From NCBI GenBank assembly GCA_016758965.1, contig JAEPRB010000042.1, positions 62,001-126,000 of the forward strand: DNA of 64,000 nucleotides, given 5' to 3'. Both the position numbers and the translations under genes were made by a program. A model generated the notes under the pieces. The model was not told where the DNA came from, ran no database searches, and saw nothing but the letters and a program-made list of their open reading frames with translations. Position 1 is the first letter of the stretch. Each line of letters starts with the position of its first letter. This stretch comes from Circinella minor (Eukaryota; Mucoromycota; Mucoromycetes; Mucorales; Lichtheimiaceae). Below are positions 36,955 to 51,225 of this stretch, piece after piece.

Positions 36955-38054
36955 TTAATATCATCATCAAAAGTTTCTTTATTTTTTCAGATTTTCTCCC
37001 TTTATTTTTCTTATAAAAAAAAAACGTTCTAGTTGTTTATATACTATTAATATTATTATTCTTTTTTTATAAATGTTATGTCTTCTTTGAAACAACCCTG
37101 CATATATTTTTTCTATTAACATTGAAATTTTTTACACTCTTTTTTTTTATGTGCATCATTCATGCATCATTTCTCTTTCTCTCAGACAAACAAATAACCT
37201 GAAAAATAAAAATAAAATTCATCTTCATTTAATTGAATAGTAGTACGTATTATAGACTAGCTCCTTATTTTAGTATAATAATAATAATAATTGTTATACA
37301 CCAAAATAATAACAAAGTTTAAGTAGATATATAATATATGGTGCGTTATGTTTGAATTAATATCAAATAATAAACTAATTGTGTGGGATGAAACTTCACT
37401 TTCCCTCTTACTTTCGTTTCTGTAGTAATAAAAAAAGCAAATTAGATAACATCCATCCTGCAAGTCAAACTCTATTTTTTTAAAGCTCCATGAAAGAAAT
37501 ACTCTTGGGAGTCAGGGGCTGGGAGAAGGTTTTGACGATAAAGATATAATACATTTTCTACATCACCCCATATATATATATAAATCGATAATGCTCTATA
37601 CGTATATACTTATGATCATGAGTAACAGAAAATCTCCTAATCAAATAAACATGAGATCACATCAACGTTTGGCGTTTATGGGATGAAGAATAACTGAGAA
37701 AAAAGGGAGGAGGAGGAGAAGAAGGAATAAACACATCAGTGTAAAAAAAAAAAAAGAGGAGGGTTAAATAAGAAATAAAAAGAATAATCAAGGAGTGTAT
37801 ATATAATATATATGCTATCTTATATATATACATTGATTAAGCGTACGTATTATTTATACAAAATATTCTAATAAATGGCATCTATATTATTTTTATTTAT
37901 AATTCTTCTTATTATATTAAGGTTCCTGAATAATAGTAATACATAAGAAGCAACCCTTCCCTTGACTCCCATCCCCCTCTTTTTTTTTATCATGTCCTAT
38001 CTAAATGACAGTAGTAAATCAATAAACAGGGTCTATAATATACATAAATCCTCT
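36955..38054. other. Convergent intergenic region
   Basis: 1.1 kb between the stop codons of the bZIP gene (plus) and the hydrolase gene (minus). AT-rich with a purine-rich patch near 37700-37770. No gene supported. Confidence 0.6.
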
Positions 38055-39501
38055 CTAATCTTTTGGTCCCACAAAGTCGATCAAGTATTTCATGAATACG
38101 TCAGGTTTTTCGGCATGCACTAGATGATTGATTAAAAAGAGAGAGAAAAGTTTTAGCATGTTTTTAATACAAAGATAATAATATTACACATATAAATAAC
38201 AACTTTGTTCAACCTCCCCGCGTTATTGTTATATATTAATGAATCATCCACCCATTAAAAAAAATAATATAACATAATAGAAAAAGCCATCATCTATAAT
38301 TGATAAAAACAGAAATAATATTATATAACCTACCCCAATGACCAGCGTTTTCGACAACATCAATCCGATAATCGGGAAACATGAGCTTTAATTTGTCAGG
38401 ATATTGTTGTAAAGGTTTACAATAATTGCTATTCCCACCAGCAATAAATTGAGTGGGACCTGGGTATTGACCCTCGACCTTGGTAAAATCGCCCACATGA
38501 CCCAATGCTTTTCCCAAAATATCATAAGGGATACGGAATTTATAATGACCATCCGATTGTCGTTTCAAATTCGTCAAAATAAACATACGAATACCCATAT
38601 CTGATTCGACGTCTTGTAATATTTCATCAGCTTGACTTTGTTTTTTTACATTAGCTTGATCGATTTTACGCATAGCATCAATATAAGATGCAAAATCATT
38701 TGATAAGGGTAATGAAAAGGGAGCGATATCTACAACGACGAGTTTTTTAACAAGTTGTGGATGTTGTAATGCCGTTGCCATAACTACTTTACCGCCCCTA
38801 GTATAAAAACATATTTTATTGTTTTTATGAATATTTAAGTTGGCATATATTTGATAAGATTTCTTTCACTTTTTCCCCTCACCCACTTTTTCTCTCAACC
38901 TTTTACCTAATTTATCCTTTTTTTACCTCACTTCGCTTATTTTTTTTTTGTAATAATATACTTACATGGAATGACCTAGTAGAATAGGGTTTTCGAGTTT
39001 ATGATGTTCCATAAAAGCAACTAAATCATTGGCCATAGCATCATAAGTATGCAATTCAGCATGAGGACTTTCATGACGAAAAACAAGGTTTTAATTAGTA
39101 TTTTTTGTTTTGTTTTGTTTCGGCAGCAATGACTTTTCAGTTTATTATTACCTCTCACCATGATTTCTCATATCCTATATATACAACATATATTGTTAAG
39201 AAAATTTACAGAAAAAAAAAAAAAAAAAAAAGAGAAAATATTGAATTATTCAACTCACAAGTGTATAAACATCCCGAGATAATCGTTGACTCATTGAACG
39301 GGCAAGACTTCTCCAATTTTGTTTTGATCCAAATAATCCATGACATACAATAAGAGGGGCATTATGGCTCGTCTGGTTTTTTTCTGAAGCTGGATATTTG
39401 GTGTAAGAAAGTGGGACATTTAATGAAGGTGAATTGGCTGACCAAGTTTTAATTGCTGAAGTCGTTGAAAATGAACGACGGAATAGTGATTGACGTAACA
39501 T
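38055..39501 (-). CDS. ABHD11-like mitochondrial alpha/beta hydrolase
   Basis: Serine hydrolase of the ABHD11 / yeast Imo32 group, a probable esterase or lipase acting in mitochondria. Five exons (39259-39501, 39152-39174, 38966-39067, 38334-38797, 38055-38119) give 298 aa. The N-terminus MLRQSLFRRSFSTTSAIKTW is a good mitochondrial presequence. PLIVCHGLFGSKQNWRSL is the oxyanion strand, DMRNHGES is typical of the group, and the nucleophile elbow GHSMGG has Ser122 with its Ser codon just before a splice site. The catalytic His276 is in ENAGHW, with exon 5 completing VHAEKPDVF. Exon 2 is only 23 nt. Length fits the family (about 300 aa). Convergent with the bZIP gene. Confidence 0.93.
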
Positions 39502-41249
39502 TATAGAATATACAAAGGAAGATAAAATAAAAAGGTAATTAATTTATAATAGTCAACGAATTTAGCGGGAATCCATACTCAGGCAGTCGGGACAAGGTTT
39601 CGTGTCTGAGGGAAAGGACACAATTAACCCACCATCTAGAGAATTAAGATTAATTGTTTATTGGACTCAACAAAGTTATGACTTTAAAAATCCCATGAAA
39701 GAAAAGGGATCTGCAAGTCCCTGCATCAATCAATCTTGGGAATACCTCATACTATCTGATATCACTAAAGTATCTGGACATATACCACGCTATTTATCTA
39801 ACACCTGTACAACATAAAGAGAAATTATCAAATGCAACTGTCAGTAATATCAAAACAGTAGCATCTATTGATGATTAACTATCTAGTTAGGGATAACTAT
39901 GCTGTATATAATAAAAAGGTTAATACACTTTATAGTAGGTATCAACGTTATTCCTCAAGCATGATTACAGAAAAATTGAAGTATTGATTTGATGCATGCC
40001 TAAACTATATTTGAAAGTAGAAAGACTTGGTTTAGAATGGATTTCATAATCTCACTAAAAAAAAAAAATAGAGCATTTAACCTGTTTAATATCCAATATA
40101 TATAATCATAGTAATATTTAAAGGTTTCAATGGACAAGATAGTAGTTTCTTACATATTTTTTTTTTATTGACTCTGGACAACTACAAGCCAACTAAAATG
40201 ATTTAGATGCGTCATGCAGCAACACCTTCATTCATAATTTTTATAGATAAATGTAATAGCGTGTTACTATTGTATTTTATAGTATTGGTATCATTTGCTG
40301 ATAACAAAAAAAATAATATCATGACGATTACTAGAAAATGTGACAACCTTTTTTTTTAGCTCAAATAATTCATACGTATATAATTTAAGATGGATGCTAG
40401 ATCGTAATTAGAAAACTCCTCAGACATATACTGTAATACTGTATATATTGAATACTATGTTCTGACACCAAATATTATAATATACCATTAATGAATATAT
40501 TCGTGATAATGGTTTCGGTTATTGAGTTTTCCACTATTTCCACTTTGACAAAATTCTCATAATCTCTCGAAAACCAATACATACTTTAAATTTTATACAA
40601 CGCCCTGTATTACAAAAAAAAAAAAATATCAATTCTGGCAAAGATAAAAAAAAACATCTATGCACATCAGGTCATACAAAGTGTTTGTAGATATGGAAAA
40701 GTATGATACTATGTGAAATGCATAATTGGTTTTATAAATGAAAGAACAATTCAGGTATTCGGTTTTTTGTGTACTGAGACTAAGAAAGTTAACCTCAAGT
40801 TGCATACGTACGTACGTAAAAAAAAAAAGAGCGTATATAATGCTATTATTGCTACATTTGTATACAATGGAATGTTTTATATAAAAAGGAATGGGTAGTG
40901 ATGCTAATAATGAAAAACAAATACATAATAATAATAAGCCATATAATAAAGTCAGTGATATAACGGTGGGGATAATACAATATTTATAATGTGGTAGTTA
41001 CTGGTTGCTACTAGTAATATTTATACGTAGTGAAAATTTACATGTAATGGATTAAAAAAAAGGGGGATGTCCTCAAAAATGTTTTTAATATATATAAGCG
41101 TGTATGTATAAGCTATGGAATATTAATAAAAAGAAGTCATGATGTGCGTATGAGGGAGTGTGTAAAATGTGAGTATGCTTTCTGTAATAAATAAAAATTT
41201 AAAATGCCAAAAAAAAAAAAAAAAAAAAAAAGAAAAAAAAAAGAGGTAA
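39502..41249. other. AT-rich intergenic region, no gene seen
   Basis: 1.7 kb with only short open frames lacking domains. It contains the promoter of the hydrolase gene and the 3' flank of the AT-hook gene. Confidence 0.6.
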
Positions 41250-43047
41250 TCAAGAAGTTTCCATGGGTTCTGGGTCAGGTATAATATTTTGTTCTTTTGG
41301 TGACAATACTGGTGATATAGGTGATGCACTCTTATTATCATTATCAGATACAGATGTCATTATAACATCTTTATCGGACAATGCTCCTGGTGAAGGTGAT
41401 TTGGTAATTGAAGAGCAAGAAGGTGAAGGAGAAGCCGCTTCAGTATTTTTAGCCATGGCTGCTTGTGCTGCTTTTCGATTTAAAGCAGCAGTAGCTTTTG
41501 CTTTTGCTGTAGATTTTGTAGATCGTGTAGCAGTCAGTTCTTTCCATACAAAACATGAATTACCAGCAATATGGGTCTTTGGTTTTCTTCCCCGTTTCTT
41601 TTTAGGCATTTGTAATACGGTATCCATGTCTGAACTCGTGAAGGCTGCCATGGATCCATCCATAACATCATTTGCTGTATTTGATGGTAATATATTGTTG
41701 GATGATGTTTGCGAAGCGCTGGTATTATTATTGGAATCTCCACTACTATTATTACTACCAGTAGGTGCATTGACAGTCCATACCTACAAATTTTGTTTTA
41801 AATGAATATTTTTTTGATAAAAAAAAAGATTAATGTCAAATACAAAATTAAAAACTTACTGTTGGTTGCAAAAATGTAAATCCGCCTTGCCAAGCTGGTT
41901 CACGCATGTTTGGAGGACGACCTCGACGACGTTTGAGAATGGGTTCACCAGATGCTGTAAATAATATTTGCGTTGATGGAGGTGGAAGTGATTTTTCATT
42001 ATTTTTAGAAACAGTTAATGTTGGTACGGTTTTTGTACTGACTGTTGAAGTGGTTGAAGAAGACGATACTGTTCTTGAATGTGAAAGTTCTGGTTCGGAA
42101 GGTGATTGTGGTGATGAAATACTGTTCATCGTAGCAGTCATTGATGGTGATATATGACTTTTATTGTAAAGTGAAGAGCTGGATGATGTTGGTGATGGAA
42201 TTTGAGCAGGAGATGTTATTGTTGTCGTTGTGGTAGGAGTAGTAGAAAGATCATTATGGTTAGAATGCTGATGTGTTGGAATAGGTCGTGAAATAGTCGC
42301 AGACGACGTTACTGACACAGAAGACTGTTGGTGTTGGTGTTGGTATTGTTGGTGTTGATTATGTTGTTGTTGGTGAGGATAATGATAAGGATGATGGTAT
42401 GGATGTTGTTGCATTTGCTGTTGAGATAAAGTACTCGTTGAAGAATAAAGCTGTTGTGATTGTGGTTGAGGTGAAATGCTTGTACGATAATGTTGATGTT
42501 GTGTATTATGCTGAGGATGATGAGAGTCCTTATTATTGTGATAATTGTTACTGTTATCGTAAGAAGGAGGCTGTGAGTTTAGTTCTTGTTGTTGATTCAT
42601 AGCCCAAGGAGCAACTTCTGAGGGGGGTTGTTGGTGAGTTCGAAGCGGTCTTGGCGGATCCATCCCCTGAAGCGGTGGTAATGAAGCTGCATTATTATCA
42701 TGATCATTTTTATTACTATTTGTGGTAGTAATAGTAGTATTTGGAACTGGTAACGGAGATGGAGGTGACGGAGATAAAGGAGAAGGTGGATGCTGTCGAG
42801 TAGAAACATAACCAGAAGTCTTATGACAATCAATCAATGGAAGACCAGGACTTAAATATTTATCTTTTTGTTGATGAAATGGAAATGATATTGATGGTCG
42901 TGGCGATACAGGAGAGGCAGGCGTTAAATTTACATTTAATCCTGTTGAAGTTGTTGTTTGTTCACTATTTTCCTTTTGCTGTGGATTTGCAGGTGGAGAA
43001 GGTGGATGTAATAAATGAGAAATGGGTGGTAGCGTTGGTTGTTGCAT
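41250..43047 (-). CDS. AT-hook DNA-binding protein, low complexity
   Basis: Probable chromatin or transcription regulator; no specific family recognised. Two exons (41860-43047 and 41250-41783) give 573 aa. The first 360 residues are Pro/Ser/Gln/His/Thr-rich (MQQPTLPPISHLLHPPSPP, multiple Gln and His runs). Two AT-hooks are present: KRRRGRPPN at about 372-380 and KKKRGRKPK at 457-465, both with the GRP/GRK core that inserts into the AT minor groove. Between them lies a short conserved-looking block, REPAWQGGFTFLQPTVWTV, spanning the splice site. A Lys/Ala-rich helix and a Ser/Pro-rich tail follow. ATG 43047 is the first Met, 43 codons of Pro-rich sequence follow directly. The antisense frames are shadows. 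Confidence 0.8.
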
Positions 43048-44576
43048 ATTTTGATATATAATTTTTTACGAGATAATAATGATAATAATAATAATAATTT
43101 GATTAAACAAAAAGGAAAGAAGAAAAGAAAAACTAAAAAAGAAAATTATAATTTACCAGGTAAAAGAAGGGAAAAAAAAAAAAAAAAAAAAAAAGAAACC
43201 CAGGATTTATACCAAATATGAAGAAAATGAGATTTCCAGACCAGTACAGCCAAAAAGAACTACAAGAAGGATTCTATACCCAATCAAAATTAAAGTACCG
43301 TTTCCGTCTCTTCTCATACTTCTTGGTTGTGTGCTATTGTGATGTGGTACATCCTCACTTTCTCACTATACCATTTCCCTCACTTCTTATATTGCACCCC
43401 CCGAAAATTTATCAAACACCTTCTTTTTACTTCTTTTATAACTCCATCTTTCTTATTCATACTACTTATTTCTCCTCAAATGCATTATTATAACTTTTTG
43501 TTCACTTCATTTATTTTGTTTATTTATTTATTTATTTATCTTGAATCTCTTAATCAAAACGTGTACTATATGTTTTGACATCAATGAATAATATATATAA
43601 AGAGCTATTAAATTATTTGTTGTTTTCTGAGAAAAAAAGGCATCGATAGAGACAAATGATAAAGTAGCCATCATAATATTTCCTTTTATTCTTTTTAAAT
43701 TATTTATTAAAGATTATGTGATCAAGAAAAAAAAAGTTTATTTCGATTACTTTTTTTTATACTGAAAATATGTTACTCTTGGTGTAATTATGTATTAAAG
43801 TGTTCCACCCAAAATAATAATAATAATCATTTATTCAGTAGTACGCAGGAACAATTGGGAACGTAAATCAATCTTTTTAAGGCAATCTTCACATGCTCAA
43901 TCATGTCATTTTAAAGAAATGTATTTATATCGAGGCGCAAGATCATTTTATAATCACAAATTATATAAGATATAAAATTCTACAGAAAAGTAAGAAAAAA
44001 TGTTAATAGCAAGACGTAAAAATTATTTTTATATTGCTTAATTGGTTAATTCAAACACAAAATGTATCATAATAACTTTTTTTTTTATTATTTATATATT
44101 CATTCGCTATCAATCATAATATATTATTTAAGAAAGAAATCTTGGTAAAAGACAAATTTAGAGAGATTAAAGAAGATCGACAAATAATAAAAGATTTGCT
44201 ATATACAAATATGTAGTTTTTTTTTTTTAGGTGGCGAGAAGGCTGAGTTGGGGGGGGGCCTATTTTAGACAAGCTGAGAGGCTGATAATCTGAGTTATCC
44301 ATTTTATTTATTTATTTTTTTGGTATTACCATTTAAGCCCGCAAGAGAAAAATAAACTTAAATAAGTATTTTTTGGAGTTTATGATAAGTTGTGTTACAA
44401 CTTTATATATAACACAATATAAACATCGCTATATATATATATATTTATATATTTTTATATATAACAATACATATTTTTCTTGTCAATATGATTTATTAAG
44501 CATTATTATTGACACGATTCTGCTAAAACAAAAAGGTACATATAATCTAACACTCCCTTTTTTTATTTATTTGAAA

Positions 44577-44729
44577 ACCGCATGGATCCAAAGGAAAGTG
44601 ACAAAACTGTTTTATGATAATCCAATTCTGCGGCGTTTGATGTTCTATTATGATCATAAACAACATTTTTATAAACACTTATGGGAACTATTGCATTTTC
44701 ATTATGAATCAACAATAACAAAAGAATAA
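44577..44729 (+). other. Possible exon or gene remnant
   Basis: About 50 codons of non-repetitive, coding-like sequence (WIQRKVTKLFYDNPILRRLM, HLWELLHFHYES) ending at a TAA. No ATG lies in this frame nearby, so it would need an upstream exon; none was found with confidence. The family is not recognised. Confidence 0.2.
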
Positions 44730-47391
44730 AATTGTGATAGTATCAAGATTTTTTTTTTTTTCAATTGCCAAGACATAACAAATAATATACTAAATAAATA
44801 AATATAATCACTTAGCAATCAAAAATATAAAGTGAAAAATCCTGTCAATAAGAAGAGAACAAATGATCTAAAACAACATTGTTATATGCCGAAATCAAAG
44901 TTTTAATACATAAAACGACCGTTTTGCCGGACAACAACAGAAAAAAAAGAAAATAAATTTATTTGGAAAAAGAGAACATCAAGAAATTGTCTATGGAACT
45001 CAACGCTTCCTTTTTTTTTTATACATATATAAAAAAAACCAAGAGAATTTTGTCACTTTTCTATTCTATGTGTATATATAATATATGAGTGATAATAATA
45101 GTTCAAATGTGTATAACATACGCTAATAAAAAAAAAACCACGAATATAATGCACATGTACCCAGGACCCGGGGTTACTCATATTTTTTTAATGGAAATAT
45201 AGGAAAAAATGGTTATAAAAGGGGAAATTGAAAAACGAGGCTTATAATATACTTCATATATAATCTCATTTTTATTGCCTTTTTCTTTAATTTCTTTACC
45301 TTATTTGATGATATATTATCATTCATAAGAGAAAAAAGGACGATAAAAAAAAAAGTGTGTGTAAGTTCTTTACCTTTTCTTTTTTTTTTTTGGTCACTTC
45401 TTCCATACTATTATTGATTCATAATACAAATATCTAAAACTCGGAGTATAATATTTGTCACCATAAATAACAATCTCACCACACTATAATTCTGAGCGTA
45501 TAATAATATGCCATTAGGTTGTTTTCAACACATTGGTGCATATCTATATAAAGGTTTTTTTTTTAGGAGGCAAAGGCTGAACCTGACTAATTTTACCAGA
45601 TTTAGAATTAAAAAGAATTCTGTGCTCGCTAGGATATACATTTTTTCTATTTTGCTCAACTGACTTGCCATAATTAGATGTATTACACAAATGAAAAAAA
45701 GAAAGATCAGGACAGTCTGCACGCTCTAAAATGTCACCTTAAAGGAGAAACGGAGTTTTTTTTGGGGGAGAAGAAAATTGGGTCCTTTCTAATGATTTTA
45801 CACATTCGATCCAAGTGTAATTTTGTTTTTTTTTTTTTTTATTCAGGTAAGTATAATCTTCATTTATATATACCATACCCTTGTTCTATTTTTCTTGTTT
45901 AACACTTGAATAGATTTTTTATTACTATTAGTGGCTATAGATTTGTTCTTGTTTTTTTTTTCGTTTATTATTGAAGTGCTGATAATAGTGATACTCACTT
46001 TTGTTTTTATGTGTTGAGTGAATTGAACTATTTACGCTTTTTAAAGTTTGGATTGTTCAAAATAAATATGAGCTATGATTTTGAAAACAAGTTACGTTTT
46101 TAACAAGCATAGTAGCCTTAAAGTCAATTCATAATAACCAAAACAATAACATGGCTGTAATATATTCGAGCCAAGAAAACTTCAAACGTTATATATGCGT
46201 ATTTTATTCAGAAAGGCATTTTTGTTGCTAAAATAATTCCAACTTATATTTAGTTAACCAATACAAACACCAGAAATATCAAGAATGCTGAACAATCAGT
46301 CAAACATATGAAAATAAGAGAGCCACGATATAAACGAATTGGCCAAATAAAAAGTCTATAGACCACCAGACTATTGTAAATGTGGGTGCGTTTCTATTGT
46401 TACCGGTTATTAATTAATAAGGAGAGGGTAATACACTAAATTTTTTTTCTTGTTGTATACAAAAGTAGATAATAGATACGTCCTTGGCTTGTAATATCGT
46501 TTCAAATATTAATTAAACTATATACACAATATCATCTCCTATCTTTGTATGATCACTTTCTGATGACGTTCACTACGTAGGCTTATACTATTTGTAAAAT
46601 ATTACCAAACAGACTTATAATAGTACTGTTTATATAAAAGATGTATACTATGCTTTTTTTATAAAGCTCCCTCTAAATATATTAGATTTTTTTCTTTCTA
46701 TTAAATTGATTAGTGTATTAGTAATCACACCATCTCGATAATAATCTTACTGTTAATTTCTCCTTCCGTTCTTGTATTATCTGTTTGTCTACCTTTTTTT
46801 TTTACATTATGACATCTTCTTTACTGTAAGATTTAGTAGTAAATCATTGCATAACTTGTGTTAATCCAGCATCAGAATTATTGACAAGCATGGAATCACA
46901 AAAAATAAAAACTACAATAACAATACATATTCTAAGGAGCCGTTGCTACTTTAGAGCCAGCTCTTTATTATATTGTTGACTTACATGATAGAAAGACGTG
47001 AGTTCATAAGAGCTCCCCCAAACAACTAAGAAAAGCTCTACTGTAAGCTTATAACTTTTAGTTGAGCTTTTGAAAGATCTTACTGAAGTGATTATTTTGG
47101 AATATGAAAATTGATATGCACTACTGACGTTGCCGTAAACTTAGTAAATATATGTGTAAACTATATAATAGCTAACATGTCTTTTAAAAATTAGATGGAT
47201 GGCAATTCCAGTTCTTGAAAATATGCGTGTAAAAAAGCTAAAACGATTTCGAAACATCGGCGTAAGCGAATAGCCAAAAGAAACACTACTCTTTGACAAA
47301 AAATAATCACAGTAATCAAATCATCGCTATTTCAGCCCCCAGCGTCGTGCTCAATAAGTAGAATTAATAATAATAATAATGGTAATAGTAA

Positions 47392-47529
47392 TCATACAAA
47401 GCAGTTAAGAAATACTTCTTCTACCCGCAATACACGAGCCTTCACATCGGTAACAGATAATGAGAACATAAGCAAAGGTAAGAATAGCACCAAAACCACA
47501 AAAAAATGTAATATTGTCATTCTAGCCAT
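47392..47529 (-). CDS. Possible small secreted peptide
   Basis: A 45-codon frame from an ATG at 47529: MARMTILHFFVVLVLFLPLL is a strong signal-peptide-like or membrane segment, followed by SVTDVKARVLRVEEVFLNCF. There is no homologue I recognise and no supporting neighbour; the hydrophobic stretch could be chance in AT-rich DNA. Confidence 0.2.
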   Translation of the reverse strand: MARMTILHFFVVLVLFLPLLMFSLSVTDVKARVLRVEEVFLNCFV

Positions 47530-48096
47530 ACAGTAACAATGAACTTTTACCAGAACAGTAAAAATAGATATGGGGGATGTATGACTCAATTGTTCGCGAA
47601 ACCAAAAGGTGGTGCTTATGAGTGTGATCATGGGAAAATGAAACATGTAGTATATAAAATAAAGAGAAACGAAATATAAAACTTACATCATCTATAAGTA
47701 TCATAGTTACTAAATAAATAGAAAATGTTTGTCGTGACTTCAATCTAACTTTATATATTTATATGTGTGTGTGTGTGTACAATCCTTCCCACTCAGGAGT
47801 AAAGTATACTATCTGCATTTTGCTGAATGGGATGGTTATTTTGATAAACTCTAACTTGGCGAGATCAGATATGAAAACCGATCCTAGTAGTCACAACTTC
47901 CAAATAACCTTAGAGAATATACATTATCACGTATTCAAGTCGAAGATAGAAGATAACTTGTATAACGTTTTAAATAATTTTTTTGTGGCTCAAACACTTA
48001 CAGAATATACATACAATTGAAAAGATCTATATAGTTGCATCCAATCTCGGCATGACACCCTTTTTGATCCAATTGAACAAATAACTTTATTCAGTC

Positions 48097-48214
48097 ATGC
48101 AGGCCGTCACCGAAAATGCGCCCACAAAAAAAAGAAAACAAAAGCACGATATAACTGCTCCAGAGGATAATGCTGAAGCAGAAGGTCTGGAAACTAGTCT
48201 ATCTTATCACAGCT
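48097..48214 (+). other. Possible start of a basic nuclear protein, broken by a CT/T tract
   Basis: From the ATG at 48097 the sequence reads MQAVTENAPTKKRKQKHD and continues Glu/Ala-rich, unlike surrounding AT-rich DNA, with an NLS-like KKRKQK. After 39 codons it runs into a CT dinucleotide and poly-T tract. It may be a first exon or a gene fragment. Confidence 0.2.
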
Positions 48215-48215
48215 G

Positions 48216-48247
<32 letters not shown>

Positions 48248-48264
48248 TTTTTTTTTTTTTTTTT
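48215..48264. repeat. CT microsatellite followed by poly-T
   Basis: About twelve CT units followed by about 25 T. Confidence 0.9.
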
Positions 48265-51165
48265 GATAGAAACACTCAAAAATGTTCATATACCTCTATT
48301 TTTTTTTTCTTATTTTCTCAACTATATTACTTGATATATAGTAGAGCGCTCAATGTGTGACTGAAACACTGATTAATGAAGATTTATACTATGGGTTTGT
48401 ATCTAGACAAAAGTATTTAAAAAAATATAGAGAATTTTAATATAAAAGTTTTTCTATTCATAAATATTACGCCCGAATTCACAAAAAAGATTGGTTCTAA
48501 TGATTTTATGCGTTACACTTGCTTAAACTAAACTACTACGTATCCGGTCCATATTATTTATTTCTTAAAAGATTAAAAGATTTTAAAACTAAAGATAGAC
48601 CTAAAGAAAGTTTATTTAAACAATTATCGGATATTTTTAATGATAACAAAGATAGAAAAGTGGAATTCTATTAAAGTTTTAAGTGGGTTTAAGTGATATA
48701 AAAGGTAAGAAAAACAAGTGTGCCTCTTTTGTCCGGTGCTTCCATCTATTAAGATTTATATATAGTAAAGCATTTTCGTTTTAATCCATATAAATATACA
48801 TGCGATTGTTTTGGCCACAATGGATCAATTTCAAGGTCGGTATTTTGATTAGAAAGTGTAACTTATTTTCAAAATCTGGTTTCCACAGCTAAATTCAATT
48901 TCAACACTCTGCGTCTAATTTTCATTTATAGACAAAGTGTTACAAGTAAATAAATAAAAAATTGTATCGCAAGAAGAACACAAGCTTTGTGAGACATTTA
49001 ACCGAATTGAGCAAAAAAAAAGAAGGTTTTAGTGTACTTTTCATTAGAAGATTTTTTAAGACTCCTCTAAAAGAATAAAAAAGAATAAAAAGAAACACTG
49101 GTAGATATTAGTCAAATGATATGAATAATAAAATTCATTTTTTGTCAATTACGTAGTATTTATTATTATAGACCCTTGAATACAATAACAGTACTCAACT
49201 AATTACAATATTCTTTACGTACGTAGTTGTTATTTTTTGTTATTTAAATTATCATAATAAGATTATTTTAATTCTTTTTTTTTTATTGGATCGAGGTTTT
49301 CAGCCTTATAAAATATATAAAACTGAAATTAACTATTACTAACTTCTACATGTTGTAAGATATCTTCTTCACTTCTTTCCGAGACTAATATATATATAAC
49401 ATGAATTATTACAAATACATAAGGTAAATATTAAGCTTTCTTTTTATCATAATAGCAATATTAATAAAGAAAGATCATGGATTTAAGCAAAAAGTACACA
49501 AGAAAAATTAAGAAAAATAATACGCATATAGATATAATACTACCAAGTATAAGTGTGAAAACATTTTATACTATACCATATAGCGTAAAGTATGGGTGAG
49601 ACAAGAAACAAAAGAGGAGATTTGCAATGAGTCGTGTAACCCCAATCCATTCTTTTTTTTTTTATAAATACCAATTTATTCATTATCAAATTATCTAAAC
49701 GGGGTTTAGAGTCATTCCATATATTCCATATATTCTATTACAAAAGGAAATATGTAAGAAAAAATGTGCTTATAGAAACTCCAAATACGACTATTATTAT
49801 AAATTCGTGTCCTTTTCCTTGTACTATTTTAAAGCATAGTACGTACTATATTCCCGGCTGTCTTTGTTTTCTATTTTCCACAAATAGAATTAAAAGAAAT
49901 GCTTACTGTACACTACAATCATAAGGTTTTGAGACATATCCAATTATTTTCTAATCTCTTTATTATGTTTAGATTTGAATATTTATTATTTGAGTATACA
50001 GCTATTGTATCTCGTATGGTATTTTTAACTGAATATTGTATTTTATAGATATTATAATTAACAATGTAATAGTTAGGCTAATCACAAAAGAAATCTCGCG
50101 TTAAAAGACAAACCCATCCAAAATTTGAATCACTTTTGGAAAGAACGATAACATAATATATAAGTACATATGTTAAGGAATAGATCTTGATAAACAACGC
50201 CAAGTTTGGTAAACGACTCGAAAGAGGTGAGATAGAAATCCCAAATCTTCTAATAACATTACAGATGACTCTTTTCTTTCGCTCTCCTCTTTTACCTGTT
50301 TTTATGTACCACACCTCTGGCAGGATTAAAGCATACATCATAATTGCTTTTTTTTAGATCATGTGTATTTTGTTTTGACTGATCAGTTGGTACAGTAACA
50401 ATTAGTACCAAAATACTGAAGCTAAATCATGTAGTAGTACAGTAATAATAATTAAGATAGCTAAATGTTACAACCATATTGATAATACGATTAATCTACT
50501 ATTGTTATACATGTTTCCTGCGGAAACAATTTTCTACTAATGAAAGATTCGGAGTCAGTGGCATGGTGTTGGTGTATGGGTACAGCGTGAATGGGATTAT
50601 AAATCGCAAACATCAGAAGCTTACAATCACATATTTAAATGACATTCTTATCCATGTACGGTATAAAGATATTAAGTAACATTCCCCTTTCTTATATGTT
50701 ACAATATTGCTTTTTTTTCGCCACCCTTTACTTTTGAATATTATACTCATTATTGGTTTTTATAATAAGTTTATGGTAAAAAGTGAATACACCATTACCA
50801 TTAATTCTAAAAGAAGAACAAATATCTTAATTATTTTTTTTTGTTGCTTTCATAACAACTCTTAAAAGTTACTGTGATAGTACTAGTGACTTGTCTGTGC
50901 TGGAAGTAAGTATTCCTAACTAAAACTATCAAAGCAAATACACTTGTTAATATAACAATAACAAACAATAATAGCAATTAGGGCAAATAAAAAAAAGATT
51001 GAAATGAATTCTCTTGTATTACAGTAGTAATAATTCAAGAAAAAGATTTGTCTCTTGAAGTCAGTAAAAAAAAGTAACGCCTCTTTTCGTAAACAGCTTT
51101 TATAAATTGTGTAGGCGTAAAGATATAGAAGTAGGATAAATAAATTGATATATAGTAATAACAAA

Positions 51166-51225
51166 GAGTTTCGAACCCATTGTTGAATCTCCCAAGATTA
51201 CTAAATCTACTACATTCGCCAACTA
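51166..51225 (-). ncRNA. tRNA-like fragment (B box, partial A box)
   Basis: On the minus strand a B-box-like GGGTTCGAAACTC (plus 51166-51178) follows a partial A box (TGGCGAATGTAG) and a perfect AATCT/AGATT hairpin with a TGGG loop. No closing acceptor stem was found. Likely a tRNA pseudogene or SINE remnant. Confidence 0.35.

Noticed and set aside
41263..43061. Plus-strand open frames opposite the AT-hook gene
   Set aside because: Antisense shadows of Gln/Ser/Pro-rich exons; no domains and no splice logic.
44114..44302. Minus-strand frame MDNSDYQPLSLSKIGPPP
   Set aside because: Runs through a G homopolymer and a poly-A tract with no continuation exon; likely chance.
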